64,000 bases of DNA from Flexithrix dorotheae DSM 6795 (GTDB lineage: Bacteria > Bacteroidota > Bacteroidia > Cytophagales > Flammeovirgaceae), in the NCBI RefSeq assembly GCF_000379765.1, contig NZ_KB903450.1, positions 1-64,000 of the forward strand, read 5' to 3'. Positions 56,240 to 64,000 of the stretch are shown here, piece after piece (within the stretch, counting starts at the first letter, position 1; each line of letters starts with the position of its first letter). Below the pieces are notes generated by a model. That model was given only the letters and a program-made list of their open reading frames with translations, was not told the origin of the DNA and ran no database searches. Made by a program: the position numbers and the translations under genes.

Positions 56240-56902
56240 ATGAAAATAAAAGTACTAATCATCTATTTAGCTACTTTCCTTTTTGCTACTATATGGCAAA
56301 GTTGTGAAAATGATCCTTGTAATAGTGCGGCCTGTGAATGTGGAGAGTTGGAAGATGAGAAACCTTATTATGAAATAACTGATCAAAGGTCTACTTTAAA
56401 TGGATATTTTGATAGTGATGATGTCTGGCGACCCACCCAGAACGCCAAGGATCCGGTGAAACCAGACAGGTTTGGGATTTATGTGGAAATGGAATACGAT
56501 TTTGTAGCAGCACTGGAAAATAAAGCAGGGAGCTCAGGGCTCAGTTTTTTCCCCAACGCAAATGCCTGTACTTTGTCAGGGCCTGGCTGGAAAGGTACAA
56601 AACAGGAAATTGTAAGTATAAATGTGACCAGCAAAAATGATTTTGACGACTCCAAAACCAAGGGTGCTTTATTGAATGAATTTTTTGATATATATCCTTT
56701 CCAACCTGAAAATCGAAATAATCTGGCATCCAAGGAAAACTTGTCGGATTTCCTTTTAGTAAAGCCAGGAGCCCTTAAGGAGTTTACCCTTTTACTCAAG
56801 CAAACACCTGCTTATCCTGATCAGGAATTTGTGATTACTTATGCATTAAGCAATGGGGATGTTTATGAAATTAATGCTAAACCTATTAGTTTTAGCCTTT
56901 AA
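56240..56902 (+). CDS. Putative lipoprotein of unknown function
   Basis: The 220-residue protein has an N-terminal hydrophobic segment followed by a lipobox-like WQSC (Cys 22) and several further Cys (NDPCNSAACECGEL). The mature part is strand-rich (DRFGIYVEMEYDFVAALENK; EFTLLLKQTPAYPDQEFVITYALSNGDVYEIN). It is likely an outer-membrane lipoprotein, a type common in Bacteroidota, though the lipobox is not canonical. No domain family is recognised. It lies 24 bases before the TRAP-type binding protein gene, so co-transcription is plausible. Confidence 0.7.
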   Translation: MKIKVLIIYLATFLFATIWQSCENDPCNSAACECGELEDEKPYYEITDQRSTLNGYFDSDDVWRPTQNAKDPVKPDRFGIYVEMEYDFVAALENKAGSSGLSFFPNANACTLSGPGWKGTKQEIVSINVTSKNDFDDSKTKGALLNEFFDIYPFQPENRNNLASKENLSDFLLVKPGALKEFTLLLKQTPAYPDQEFVITYALSNGDVYEINAKPISFSL

Positions 56903-56926
56903 TTTCAATTCTTTTCACAAGTCCTT

Positions 56927-58063
56927 ATGGAGAACCAGAAAACTAGCCGAAGAAATTTTTTAAATAAAAGTACCAAAATAATTGGCGGAGCTGTGGCTGC
57001 CGGAGGATTGGCCTCTTGCAGTAAGGAAAAAACAGAAAATGCTAGTGTTGGGGATGCCTTTAATATTAATTCAAATCAAAAATTTGAATGGCGATGTGTT
57101 ACCACCTGGCCTCCCAATTTCCCTGTTTTGGGAGAAGCTGTGGTGAATATGGCAAAGGACCTTGAAGTCATGTCAAGTGGGAGATTGAAAATTAAAGTTT
57201 ATGGTGGTGGAGAATTGGTGCCTGCAATGGAGTGTTTTGATGCAGTTACTCAGGGTGCTGTACAAATGGCTCATGGAGCAGCGTATTATTGGGCCGGAAA
57301 ATTACCCTCAGCAGTGTTTTTTGCCACTATTCCATTTGGAATGACTGCCCAGCAAATAAATGCCTGGTTACTTCATGGAGGCGGAATGGAGCTTTGGCAG
57401 GAGCTTTATCATAAATTTGACCTGGAGCCATTTCCCAGTGGCAATACAGGCGTGCAAATGGGAGGGTGGTTCAATAAGGAAATTAATTCCATAGAGGATA
57501 TAAAAGGACTAAAAATGCGAATTCCGGGAATGGGAGGAGATGTGTTTGCCAAAGCTGGAGGAGCTCCTATATCCATTGCAGGAGGGGAATTATATACCAA
57601 TCTGGAAAGAGGGGTGATTGATGCCACAGAATGGATTGGGCCTTATCACGATTATTTGATGGGCTTCCATAAAATTGCCAAATATTATTATTATCCGGGA
57701 TGGCATGAGCCCGGTTCCAATCTGGAATTGATGGTGAACAAAAAGGCGTATGATGGCCTTCCTCCTGATTTGCAGGAAATGATTAAGGCAGTATCTTTAA
57801 AATATAACCTCTGGGTGCTGACAGAATTTGAAGCTAAAAATAACTTCTATATGCAGAAAATTCTGGCTGAAAGCGATGTGGAGTTGAGGAAATTTCCGGA
57901 TGAGGTTTTAAAAAACCTGAAAAAATTTGCAGATGAAAGAGTAGCTGAAATTACTGCTTCAGATCCATTTGCCCAAAGGGTATATGAAAGTTTCTCCAAA
58001 TTTAAAAAGGATATTATTCAATGGGGAGAAACTTCCGATCAGGCCATTATGCCTTATCTTTAA
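56927..58063 (+). CDS. TRAP-type solute-binding lipoprotein (DctP family) with Tat signal
   Basis: The 378-residue protein begins with a Tat motif (SRRNFLNKS) and then a lipobox (GGLASCSK, Cys 31), so it should be exported folded and lipid-anchored. The rest is a DctP/TTT-like binding fold: FEWRCVTTWPPNFPVLG, SGRLKIKVYGGGELVPAMECFDAVTQGAVQMAHG, ERGVIDATEWIGPYHDY. Ligands of this subgroup are typically carboxylates, including keto acids bound through an Arg. No TRAP permease (DctQ/DctM) is nearby, so the partner is elsewhere or the protein acts alone. Upstream lipoprotein gene 24 bases away. Confidence 0.9.
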   Translation: MENQKTSRRNFLNKSTKIIGGAVAAGGLASCSKEKTENASVGDAFNINSNQKFEWRCVTTWPPNFPVLGEAVVNMAKDLEVMSSGRLKIKVYGGGELVPAMECFDAVTQGAVQMAHGAAYYWAGKLPSAVFFATIPFGMTAQQINAWLLHGGGMELWQELYHKFDLEPFPSGNTGVQMGGWFNKEINSIEDIKGLKMRIPGMGGDVFAKAGGAPISIAGGELYTNLERGVIDATEWIGPYHDYLMGFHKIAKYYYYPGWHEPGSNLELMVNKKAYDGLPPDLQEMIKAVSLKYNLWVLTEFEAKNNFYMQKILAESDVELRKFPDEVLKNLKKFADERVAEITASDPFAQRVYESFSKFKKDIIQWGETSDQAIMPYL

Positions 58064-58216
58064 TTAAAAATTTTAAGGGGCATTTTTTCAATAACTTTTG
58101 GCCTTTTATGGTGTCCTTTCATAAAGGCTCCCTGGCAATTAGTAAGATTTTCGAATTTTAAAATTTCAATTGAGATATATTTATTTTTAACTAAACTGGA
58201 AACGGAAAATTAGATC

Positions 58217-59602
58217 ATGGGAATTAAACAATTTACTTTTACGATTTTAATCCTTGCCATTGCATTTAACGGTTTTGCACAAGATGATGAAGGATGGGAA
58301 CAATTATTTAATGGGAAAGACTTTACCGGATTTAAACAACTGAACGGTGAAGCAGAGTACAAGGTTGAAAATGGAGAAATGGTGGGTATTTCCAAGTTAA
58401 ATACGCCAAACAGCTTTATGGCTACCGAAAAAACCTACTCCGACTTTATTCTGGAAGTGGAAGTAAAAGTGCATCCGCTTTTAAATTCCGGAATTCAGAT
58501 CAGGAGTTTGAGCACCCCTGAATACAGAGATGGAAGGGTACACGGCTACCAGGTGGAAATAGATCCTAGTGAAAGGGCTTATAGTGGTGGAATTTATGAT
58601 GAGGCCAGAAGAGGCTGGTTATACAATCTGGGAAGAAACCAGAAGGGCAGAACCGCTTTTAAACAGGGCGAATGGAATAAATACCATATTGAATGTATCG
58701 GGAACACCATCAGAACATGGATCAATGGCATTCAATGCGCCAATTTGATTGATGATATGACTGCAGAAGGTTTTATTGCATTTCAGGTGCATGGAATTGG
58801 AAGAGAAGAGCAGGCCGGGACTACTGTAAGGTGGAAGAATATTAGAATTAAAACAAAGGATTTAGCAGCATCAAGCTGGGAAAATCAGCCCCATGCAGAG
58901 GTTGTTAATTTGATTCCAAATACCATTTCTCCAGAAGAAAAAAGAGCAGGGTGGAGATTACTTTGGGATGGAAAAACTTCTGATGGATGGAGGTCTGCTA
59001 AATCGGATAAGTTCCCCGAAAAAGGTTGGGAAATGACTGATGGAGTGTTAACTGTTTTGGAATCCGGTGGAGGAGAGTCTGAAAACGGTGGTGACATTGT
59101 AACTATTGATAAATTTTCCAGCTTTGAGCTACAAGTCGATTTCAAAATCACTGAAGGGGCAAATAGCGGAATAAAATATTTTGTTGATCCGGAATTGAAT
59201 AAGGGATCAGGTTCAGCAATCGGGTTGGAGTTCCAGGTGCTGGACGATAAAGAGCATCCTGATGCAAAAATGGGTGTTAATGGCAATAGAACAGTAGGAT
59301 CTCTATATGATTTAATTACTGCAGAAAATTTATCAATTCCCGGAGCAAGAAATAAAGGCTTTGCAGGTGTAGGAAATTGGAACCATGCCAGAATTGTGGT
59401 AAAAGGAAATCATGTAGAGCACTGGCTGAATAACAATCTGGTGGTAACTTTCGATAGAAACAGCCAGATGTTCAGGGCTTTAGTAGCTTATAGTAAGTAT
59501 AAGAAATGGGAAAACTTTGGGCAAATTCCTGAAGGACATATCTTGTTACAAGATCATGGAAATACAGTTCACTTTAGAAGTGTGAAAATCAGGGAGTTCT
59601 AG
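58217..59602 (+). CDS. Secreted protein with two DUF1080 domains (3-keto-disaccharide hydrolase family)
   Basis: The 461-residue product has a signal peptide (about 1-20, ending NGFAQ). Two DUF1080 jelly rolls follow, at about 25-215 ([29 protein letters not shown]...[14 protein letters not shown]) and 240-461 ([37 protein letters not shown]...). Members of this family hydrolyse 3-keto-sugars or bind glycans. The start-of-domain WxxLFNGKDFxGW and GxIxLQDHG end motifs occur in both. It is downstream of the TRAP-type gene but separated by 150 bases, so a separate transcript is possible. Confidence 0.9.
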   Translation: MGIKQFTFTILILAIAFNGFAQDDEGWEQLFNGKDFTGFKQLNGEAEYKVENGEMVGISKLNTPNSFMATEKTYSDFILEVEVKVHPLLNSGIQIRSLSTPEYRDGRVHGYQVEIDPSERAYSGGIYDEARRGWLYNLGRNQKGRTAFKQGEWNKYHIECIGNTIRTWINGIQCANLIDDMTAEGFIAFQVHGIGREEQAGTTVRWKNIRIKTKDLAASSWENQPHAEVVNLIPNTISPEEKRAGWRLLWDGKTSDGWRSAKSDKFPEKGWEMTDGVLTVLESGGGESENGGDIVTIDKFSSFELQVDFKITEGANSGIKYFVDPELNKGSGSAIGLEFQVLDDKEHPDAKMGVNGNRTVGSLYDLITAENLSIPGARNKGFAGVGNWNHARIVVKGNHVEHWLNNNLVVTFDRNSQMFRALVAYSKYKKWENFGQIPEGHILLQDHGNTVHFRSVKIREF

Positions 59603-60035
59603 GAAAATTCTATCGATTTACTAATAAAGGGGGAATTTGGTAATCATCATTACCAGATTCCCTTTTTTGTTTTTCAAAAAAATCCAGTTTTAAACATGAG
59701 TAAAGATAAGTAACTGATCATAAGTAAATGTGTATTTGCGAGGAAGCATTTTATTTCAAGGCAGACGGTTCCCTCTTTTGTTGAAAAAGGTCTTGTATAA
59801 GGACACAACAGAAGGTTTTTTTTACAAGAAATCCTGTCTTGCTCAACCGGAAAAAAGGATAGCTCAAACTTCCGTTTTTTATGATAAGTTAATTAAAATG
59901 TTTTAAATTAAAATTGGAAAGGTAAAATTGAAATCATCACTTAGGAAAGAAAGTAAAATTTCCTTTACTTTACTAGCTAATTGAGTTGCTTAACCTATAA
60001 AAACAAATTGTTTAATAGTTAAATATGAAAATTTT
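59603..60035. other. 433-base gap upstream of acs
   Basis: Besides the terminator it holds an inverted repeat AAAGTAAA/TTTACTTT (59950-59971), a palindrome AAACAA-A-TTGTTT (60001-60013) 22 bases before the start, and a 4-codon frame (60025-60039) whose stop overlaps the acs ATG. No recognised gene. Confidence 0.45.
59626..59668 (+). terminator. Hairpin terminator after the DUF1080 gene
   Basis: Long stem of AAAGGG..AAT..TGGTAAT with ATTACCA..ATTCCCTTT, loop CATC, followed by TTTTTTG. Confidence 0.8.
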
Positions 60036-61931
60036 ATGAGTAATAGAATTCACACACTTGGGGGATATATTCATGAATACCAAAAGAGTGTTTTAGAGCC
60101 GGAAAACTTTTGGTCCAGAGTTGCCGATTCCTTTTACTGGAGGAAAAGATGGGATAAAGTTGTGGATTGGAATTTTGATGAACCCAAAGTACAATGGTTC
60201 GTTAATGCCAAATTAAACATCACAGAAAATATTCTTGACCGACATTTATTTACAATGGGCGATAAGCCTGCCATCATTTGGGAGCCCAATGAACCAGATG
60301 AGCCAAATAGAATTCTCACCTATAAAGAATTGCACCGAGAGGTTTGCAAGTTTTCTAATGTGCTGAAGAAAAACGGAATTGAAAAAGGTGACCGGGTAAT
60401 TATTTATATGCCGATGGTGCCTGAAGCAGCCGTGGCCATGTTGGCATGTGCCCGGGTAGGAGCAATTCATTCTGTTGTTTTTGCCGGCTTTTCTGCCCAG
60501 TCCTTAGCTGATAGAATAAATGACTGTCAGGCGAAAATGGTATTGACTTCTGATGGTAATTTTAGAGGAAAGAAAAGTATTCCTGTAAAAGCTGTTGTAG
60601 ACGAAGCGTTGGCGCAAACGGACACTATTCAAAATGTAATTTGCTTCAAGAGAACAGGTACAGATGTGACCATGGAATCAGGAAGAGATTTGTGGTGGCA
60701 TGAAGAAATGCAGGGGATTTCCGAAGAAAATAAGGCGGAGGAAATGGATTCTGAGGATATGCTCTTTATTTTATATACCTCTGGTTCTACCGGAAAACCA
60801 AAGGGAGTAGTGCATACTTGTGGTGGATATATGGTTTATACCCAATACACATTCAACAATGTATTCCAATATAGCTCTGATGATGTGTATTGGTGTACTG
60901 CTGATGTAGGATGGATTACCGGCCATTCTTATATTGTATATGGACCTTTATTGGCCGGTGCTACCACCATTATGTTTGAAGGAGTGCCTACTTATCCCAA
61001 TCCTGGAAGATTTTGGGCAATTGTAGATAAATACAAAGTAAATCAATTCTACACAGCACCAACCGCAATAAGAGCCCTGGAAGCTTTTGGAACTGAGCCA
61101 ATTGAACCTTATAAGCTTGATTCACTGAAAGTATTGGGTACTGTAGGTGAGCCTATAAATGAGGAGGCTTGGCACTGGTACCACGATCATATTGGTAAAG
61201 GAAAATGCCCGATTGTAGATACCTGGTGGCAAACCGAGACCGGAGGAATTTTAATTTCCCCAATTCCTGGAGTTACCCCCACTAAGCCAGCCTATGCCAC
61301 TTTGCCTTTGCCAGGCATTCAGCCTATAATAGTGGATAGTGAAGGCAATGAATTAAAAGGAAATAGTGTGCAGGGAAATCTGTGTATAAAATTTCCATGG
61401 CCGTCTATGTTAAGGACAACTTATGGCGATCATGAAAGGTGTAAAAATACCTATTTCTCGAATTATAAAGGGTTGTATTTTACCGGAGATGGGGTAAAAA
61501 GAGATGAAGATGGTTATTACAGAATTCTGGGTAGGGTAGATGATGTGATCAACGTTTCCGGCCATAGAATGGGAACTGCTGAAGTGGAAAATGCCATAAA
61601 CGAGCATCCAAAAGTAATTGAATCGGCTGTGGTTGGTTATCCGCATGATATAAAGGGACAGGGAATTTATGCCTATGTGATTTGTGATCTGGCGAATCGT
61701 TCTGAGGATAATTTAAAGAATGAAATCAAAGAAACCGTTTCAAAAATTATCGGCCCTATTGCTAAGCCTGAAAAAATCCAAATTGTGCCTGGTTTGCCGA
61801 AAACAAGATCGGGTAAAATTATGAGGAGAATTTTAAGGAAAGTGGCAGAGGGTGATACTTCCAGTTTGGGAGATACTTCCACACTGCTCAATCCGGAAGT
61901 AGTAGATGAAATTATAAAGGGGGCACAATAA
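60036..61931 (+). CDS. acs: Acetyl-CoA synthetase, AMP-forming
   Basis: The 631-residue enzyme turns acetate, ATP and CoA into acetyl-CoA. Adenylation motifs are FILYTSGSTGKPKGVVHT (P-loop-like), DTWWQTETGG and YFTGDGVKRDEDGY, and the C-terminal lysine site is PKTRSGKIMRRIL with K594, usually acetylated for control. It is slightly shorter than E. coli Acs (652) but complete. It allows growth on acetate or recycling of overflow acetate. Its ATG overlaps the stop of a 4-codon upstream frame and two palindromes lie in the leader, so regulation is likely. A terminator follows. Confidence 0.96.
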   Translation: MSNRIHTLGGYIHEYQKSVLEPENFWSRVADSFYWRKRWDKVVDWNFDEPKVQWFVNAKLNITENILDRHLFTMGDKPAIIWEPNEPDEPNRILTYKELHREVCKFSNVLKKNGIEKGDRVIIYMPMVPEAAVAMLACARVGAIHSVVFAGFSAQSLADRINDCQAKMVLTSDGNFRGKKSIPVKAVVDEALAQTDTIQNVICFKRTGTDVTMESGRDLWWHEEMQGISEENKAEEMDSEDMLFILYTSGSTGKPKGVVHTCGGYMVYTQYTFNNVFQYSSDDVYWCTADVGWITGHSYIVYGPLLAGATTIMFEGVPTYPNPGRFWAIVDKYKVNQFYTAPTAIRALEAFGTEPIEPYKLDSLKVLGTVGEPINEEAWHWYHDHIGKGKCPIVDTWWQTETGGILISPIPGVTPTKPAYATLPLPGIQPIIVDSEGNELKGNSVQGNLCIKFPWPSMLRTTYGDHERCKNTYFSNYKGLYFTGDGVKRDEDGYYRILGRVDDVINVSGHRMGTAEVENAINEHPKVIESAVVGYPHDIKGQGIYAYVICDLANRSEDNLKNEIKETVSKIIGPIAKPEKIQIVPGLPKTRSGKIMRRILRKVAEGDTSSLGDTSTLLNPEVVDEIIKGAQ

Positions 61932-61939
61932 TCCTTTTG

Positions 61940-61973
61940 AAAAGCTTTGGAGATTACTTCAAAGCTTTTTTTC
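61940..61973 (+). terminator. Hairpin terminator after acs
   Basis: AAAAGCTTTG pairs with CAAAGCTTTT around a 10-base loop, followed by TTTTT. Confidence 0.88.
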
Positions 61974-62008
61974 TTTACCGGGAAAAATGACTACTTGCTT
62001 TTCCAATC

Positions 62009-63175
62009 ATGAAAAACCCACATTTAAAATTTTTCCTGCTTCTTTTTATTCATTTTAGTTTTTCCATTGCTCTCCCAGCTCAGGAAAAGGGCGAATTGCT
62101 ACACAGGGTATATTTAATAGGAGATACAGGGGAAGATTTATTTGCTGGAAAAACCCTTAAGGGTCTACAAAATGACTTGCTGGCTGATTCAAATAGTACA
62201 GTAATATTTCTTGGGGATAATGTGTATCCAAAAGGAGTGAGGAAGGCTTTGGATATTTACAATCCAATTGATTTGCAGAAACTAACCCTGCAGCTTGACT
62301 TATTGCAGGAATATAAGGGCAATATGTATTTTATTCCAGGCAACCACGACTGGCACAAGGTGGGAAAAAAGGGTTATGAGACGTTATTGAATCAGGCCAT
62401 TTATCTGGAGGAGTATGTAAAAGAAAAAGATTTCAAATTAGCTAATTTGGAAAATGGTGTGTTTCTACCCAAACCATTTGGGACGCCAGGCCCGGTTAAA
62501 GTAGTTTTACCAGGAGATATTTTGTTGATTTTAATAGATACAGAATGGTTGATCCATAAATCAATAGGGATGAAAGTTGGCGTTTCTACAGAGGAAACCA
62601 GTATTGTGGAAGAGGAAAAAAGGTTTTGGAAGGATTTGGAAGAAATGATTTCCGGAGCAAGTCAGCGTGAGATTATGTTTGTAGCGCACCATCCTATGTT
62701 TTCCATTGGTGAACATGGGTCAAAAAGCAATGGTCCGGATGCTGGAAATGCATTAAGTAAAAGGTTGAAATCACAGGAATTATATGGTAGAGGGTATAAT
62801 GATTTCCGTCAGAAAGCCCTCCAAATAATTAACAAATCGGAAAAGTCCATAATTTATGCCGCTGGCCATGAGCACAATCTGCAATATTGGAATAACCAGG
62901 ATGAAAAACATTTTATAGTAAGTGGAGCAGGAAGTAAACACACGGCCTATTATCCAAAAGTTCAATACAAAAGATGGAACCTAAATCTCTCTGAAAACCC
63001 TGATCAGGCCGTTTCTTTAATTTATCCCAAAGTGAAAAAAAAGGTAAAAGGAAAGCATGTGGAAACCGGATATTTCATTATCAATTATTATGAGTCCGGG
63101 GAAAAGGAAATTATTATGAAAGACTCGGGAATGTCAGATTTTAGTGAAGATGGTTTACTCCTTTGGAAAGATTAA
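62009..63175 (+). CDS. Secreted metallophosphoesterase
   Basis: The 388-residue protein has a signal peptide (about 1-26, ending IALPAQ). The calcineurin-type motifs are complete: DTGED (LIGDTGED), GDNVYPKG, GNHDWHK, AHHPMF and GHEHNLQYW, which bind two metal ions. It should cleave phosphomonoesters, phosphodiesters or similar bonds outside the cytoplasm. Specificity cannot be inferred. It is transcribed alone between acs and rlpA. Confidence 0.92.
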   Translation: MKNPHLKFFLLLFIHFSFSIALPAQEKGELLHRVYLIGDTGEDLFAGKTLKGLQNDLLADSNSTVIFLGDNVYPKGVRKALDIYNPIDLQKLTLQLDLLQEYKGNMYFIPGNHDWHKVGKKGYETLLNQAIYLEEYVKEKDFKLANLENGVFLPKPFGTPGPVKVVLPGDILLILIDTEWLIHKSIGMKVGVSTEETSIVEEEKRFWKDLEEMISGASQREIMFVAHHPMFSIGEHGSKSNGPDAGNALSKRLKSQELYGRGYNDFRQKALQIINKSEKSIIYAAGHEHNLQYWNNQDEKHFIVSGAGSKHTAYYPKVQYKRWNLNLSENPDQAVSLIYPKVKKKVKGKHVETGYFIINYYESGEKEIIMKDSGMSDFSEDGLLLWKD

Positions 63176-63233
63176 AAAAGGGAAGAATTATTCCTTTCCT
63201 CCCTTCTCTTTCTTCTATCTTATTTTTTAAAAT

Positions 63234-63692
63234 TTATTGTACCGGTTGCAAACTATCGGCAATGTCTGCAGGCAGAACTGCTTCAATGATTACATCAGCT
63301 AATCCTGCATTGATATAATCCAGCGTTTCCGCTCCTTTTCTGGAAAGGTCAATTATTCTGCCCTTTACAAACGGCCCCCGGTCATTAATTTTTACCTCGA
63401 TAGATTTATTATTCGCCAAATTAGTAACCCTTACCATAGTACCAAAAGGTAGTGTTTTATGGGCAGCAGTTAAGCTGTCCTGACGAAAAATTTCCCCACT
63501 TGCAGTAGTCCTGCCTTCAAATTTATCAGCATAATAAGAAGCAATTCCTGATTCTTCATAATTTTTATCGGGTAGTTCTTCAATCTCTTCTTCCTTTTCA
63601 GTTGGAGTTAGTTCGATCAGTTCACAAGCACCAGTGAAAAGTGTTGCTAATAGAAAGAGATTAAACCTGATTGTTAATTGTTTAAAGCGCAT
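63234..63692 (-). CDS. rlpA: RlpA-like septal ring lytic transglycosylase lipoprotein
   Basis: From ATG 63692 (or 63695) the product is about 152 residues; the frame extends to 63734. A lipobox LFTGAC gives a lipid anchor, then an acidic linker (TPTEKEEEIEELPDK), then a double-psi beta-barrel (about 50-135: GIASYYADKFEGRTTASGEIF, LPFGTMVRVTNLANNKSIEVKINDRGPF, GRIIDLSRKGAETL). RlpA cleaves naked glycan strands at the septum or binds them. The active-site Asp/His residues of the family (NDRGPF; H in AAHKTLP) are present. No SPOR domain is attached. Confidence 0.9.
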   Translation of the reverse strand: MRFKQLTIRFNLFLLATLFTGACELIELTPTEKEEEIEELPDKNYEESGIASYYADKFEGRTTASGEIFRQDSLTAAHKTLPFGTMVRVTNLANNKSIEVKINDRGPFVKGRIIDLSRKGAETLDYINAGLADVIIEAVLPADIADSLQPVQ

Positions 63693-63794
63693 CATTAATT
63701 TATTTGGTTTTATATTTTGAATATCAAATATCAAACCGACTCTTGCTTTAAAATATTATGGTTTTGAGGGACTCCTTAAGGAGCATTAGGAATT

Positions 63795-63820
63795 AAAAAG
63801 GGGTGTGGAAAAACACCCCC
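63795..63820 (-). terminator. Hairpin terminator of the partial right-edge gene
   Basis: GGGGTGT pairs with ACACCCC around a 6-base loop, with five T in the minus direction, about 35 bases after the stop codon at 63854. Confidence 0.8.
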
Positions 63821-63853
63821 AATATTATTGTATAATCACCAATCAGGTCACTT

Positions 63854-64000
63854 TTAGTGTAAGGACATCCCCTTATATACACCTGATTTTTCTAAAGAAA
63901 CTAATCTTCCCTGAAAAGAAATTCTTTCCCCAAAATCTCCTGAAATATAAGCTCTGGCATTTCCATCAGGTTGCACTGTTATAGAAAGGCTTACAGGACC
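63854..64000 (-). CDS. C-terminal end of a gene cut by the right window edge
   Basis: The minus strand is open from the last base to TAA at 63854-63856, encoding 48 residues that begin GPVSLSITVQPDGNARAYIS and end SGVYKGMSLH. The alternating strand pattern (SITVQPDGNARAYISGDFGERISFQGRLVSLEKSGVY) could be the last strands of an extracellular or beta-rich domain. No family can be named from this piece. A terminator follows. Confidence 0.6.
   Translation of the reverse strand, partial: GPVSLSITVQPDGNARAYISGDFGERISFQGRLVSLEKSGVYKGMSLH

Overview
The window looks like chromosomal DNA of a free-living, Gram-negative, aerobic member of the Bacteroidota, most likely order Cytophagales. The evidence is AT-rich DNA, many promoters of the Bacteroidota type (TAnnTTTG, sometimes with TTTG about 18-20 bases upstream), a TonB-dependent receptor with a carboxypeptidase-like plug extension, a type IX secretion (T9SS) C-terminal sorting domain, DUF5916, DUF1080 and SpoIIE/TPR proteins, and an HU - TPR - small basic protein - RNase G cluster. 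I saw no rRNA, tRNA, CRISPR array or prophage. The only mobile DNA is the right end of an IS at the left edge, which has cut into a TPR gene.

Layout. 0-8.4 kb: IS end and truncated TPR gene, secreted Ig-like protein, outer-membrane protein, TonB-type energy transducer, MarC-family protein, a pair of double-domain universal stress proteins, and a T9SS cargo. 8.6-20 kb: secreted propeller-like protein, AlkD-type DNA glycosylase, PLP enzyme starting at TTG, membrane-anchored MutS relative, TIGR01777 epimerase, patatin-barrel (type Vd-like) protein, DUF5916 protein. 20-29 kb: S4 protein, acylphosphatase, a small barrel protein, and the most unusual gene here, a 943-residue protein with three TIR domains, one membrane segment and a C-terminal Cache-like sensor. 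A 0.7 kb gap, a multi-pass protein, a small HTH protein and a DUF885 relative lacking a metal-binding His follow. 29.7-40 kb: VWA membrane protein, NhaC antiporter, cytosolic VWA protein, HU/TPR/COX24-like/RNase G cluster, ferrochelatase, GcvH. 40-49 kb: small membrane protein, PabB-like enzyme, MiaE, dienoyl-CoA-reductase-like SDR, MsrP, serine hydrolase, PfkB kinase, TSUP transporter. 49-64 kb: TonB-dependent receptor, TPR/SpoIIE phosphatase, FabH, lipoprotein, TRAP-type binding protein, double DUF1080 protein, acetyl-CoA synthetase, metallophosphoesterase, RlpA, and a partial gene at the right edge.

Most genes are single transcription units or short pairs, separated by clear hairpin terminators that are often shared between convergent genes. 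Physiologically the set covers envelope biogenesis and nutrient uptake, carbon metabolism (acs, DECR-like SDR, DUF1080), translation and RNA processing (MiaE, RNase G, COX24-like protein), stress responses (USPs, MsrP, AlkD) and signalling (TIR receptor, SpoIIE phosphatase). Three short genes (31, 47 and about 53 residues) and a PabB N-terminal extension without a standard start codon were found by reading the bases directly.
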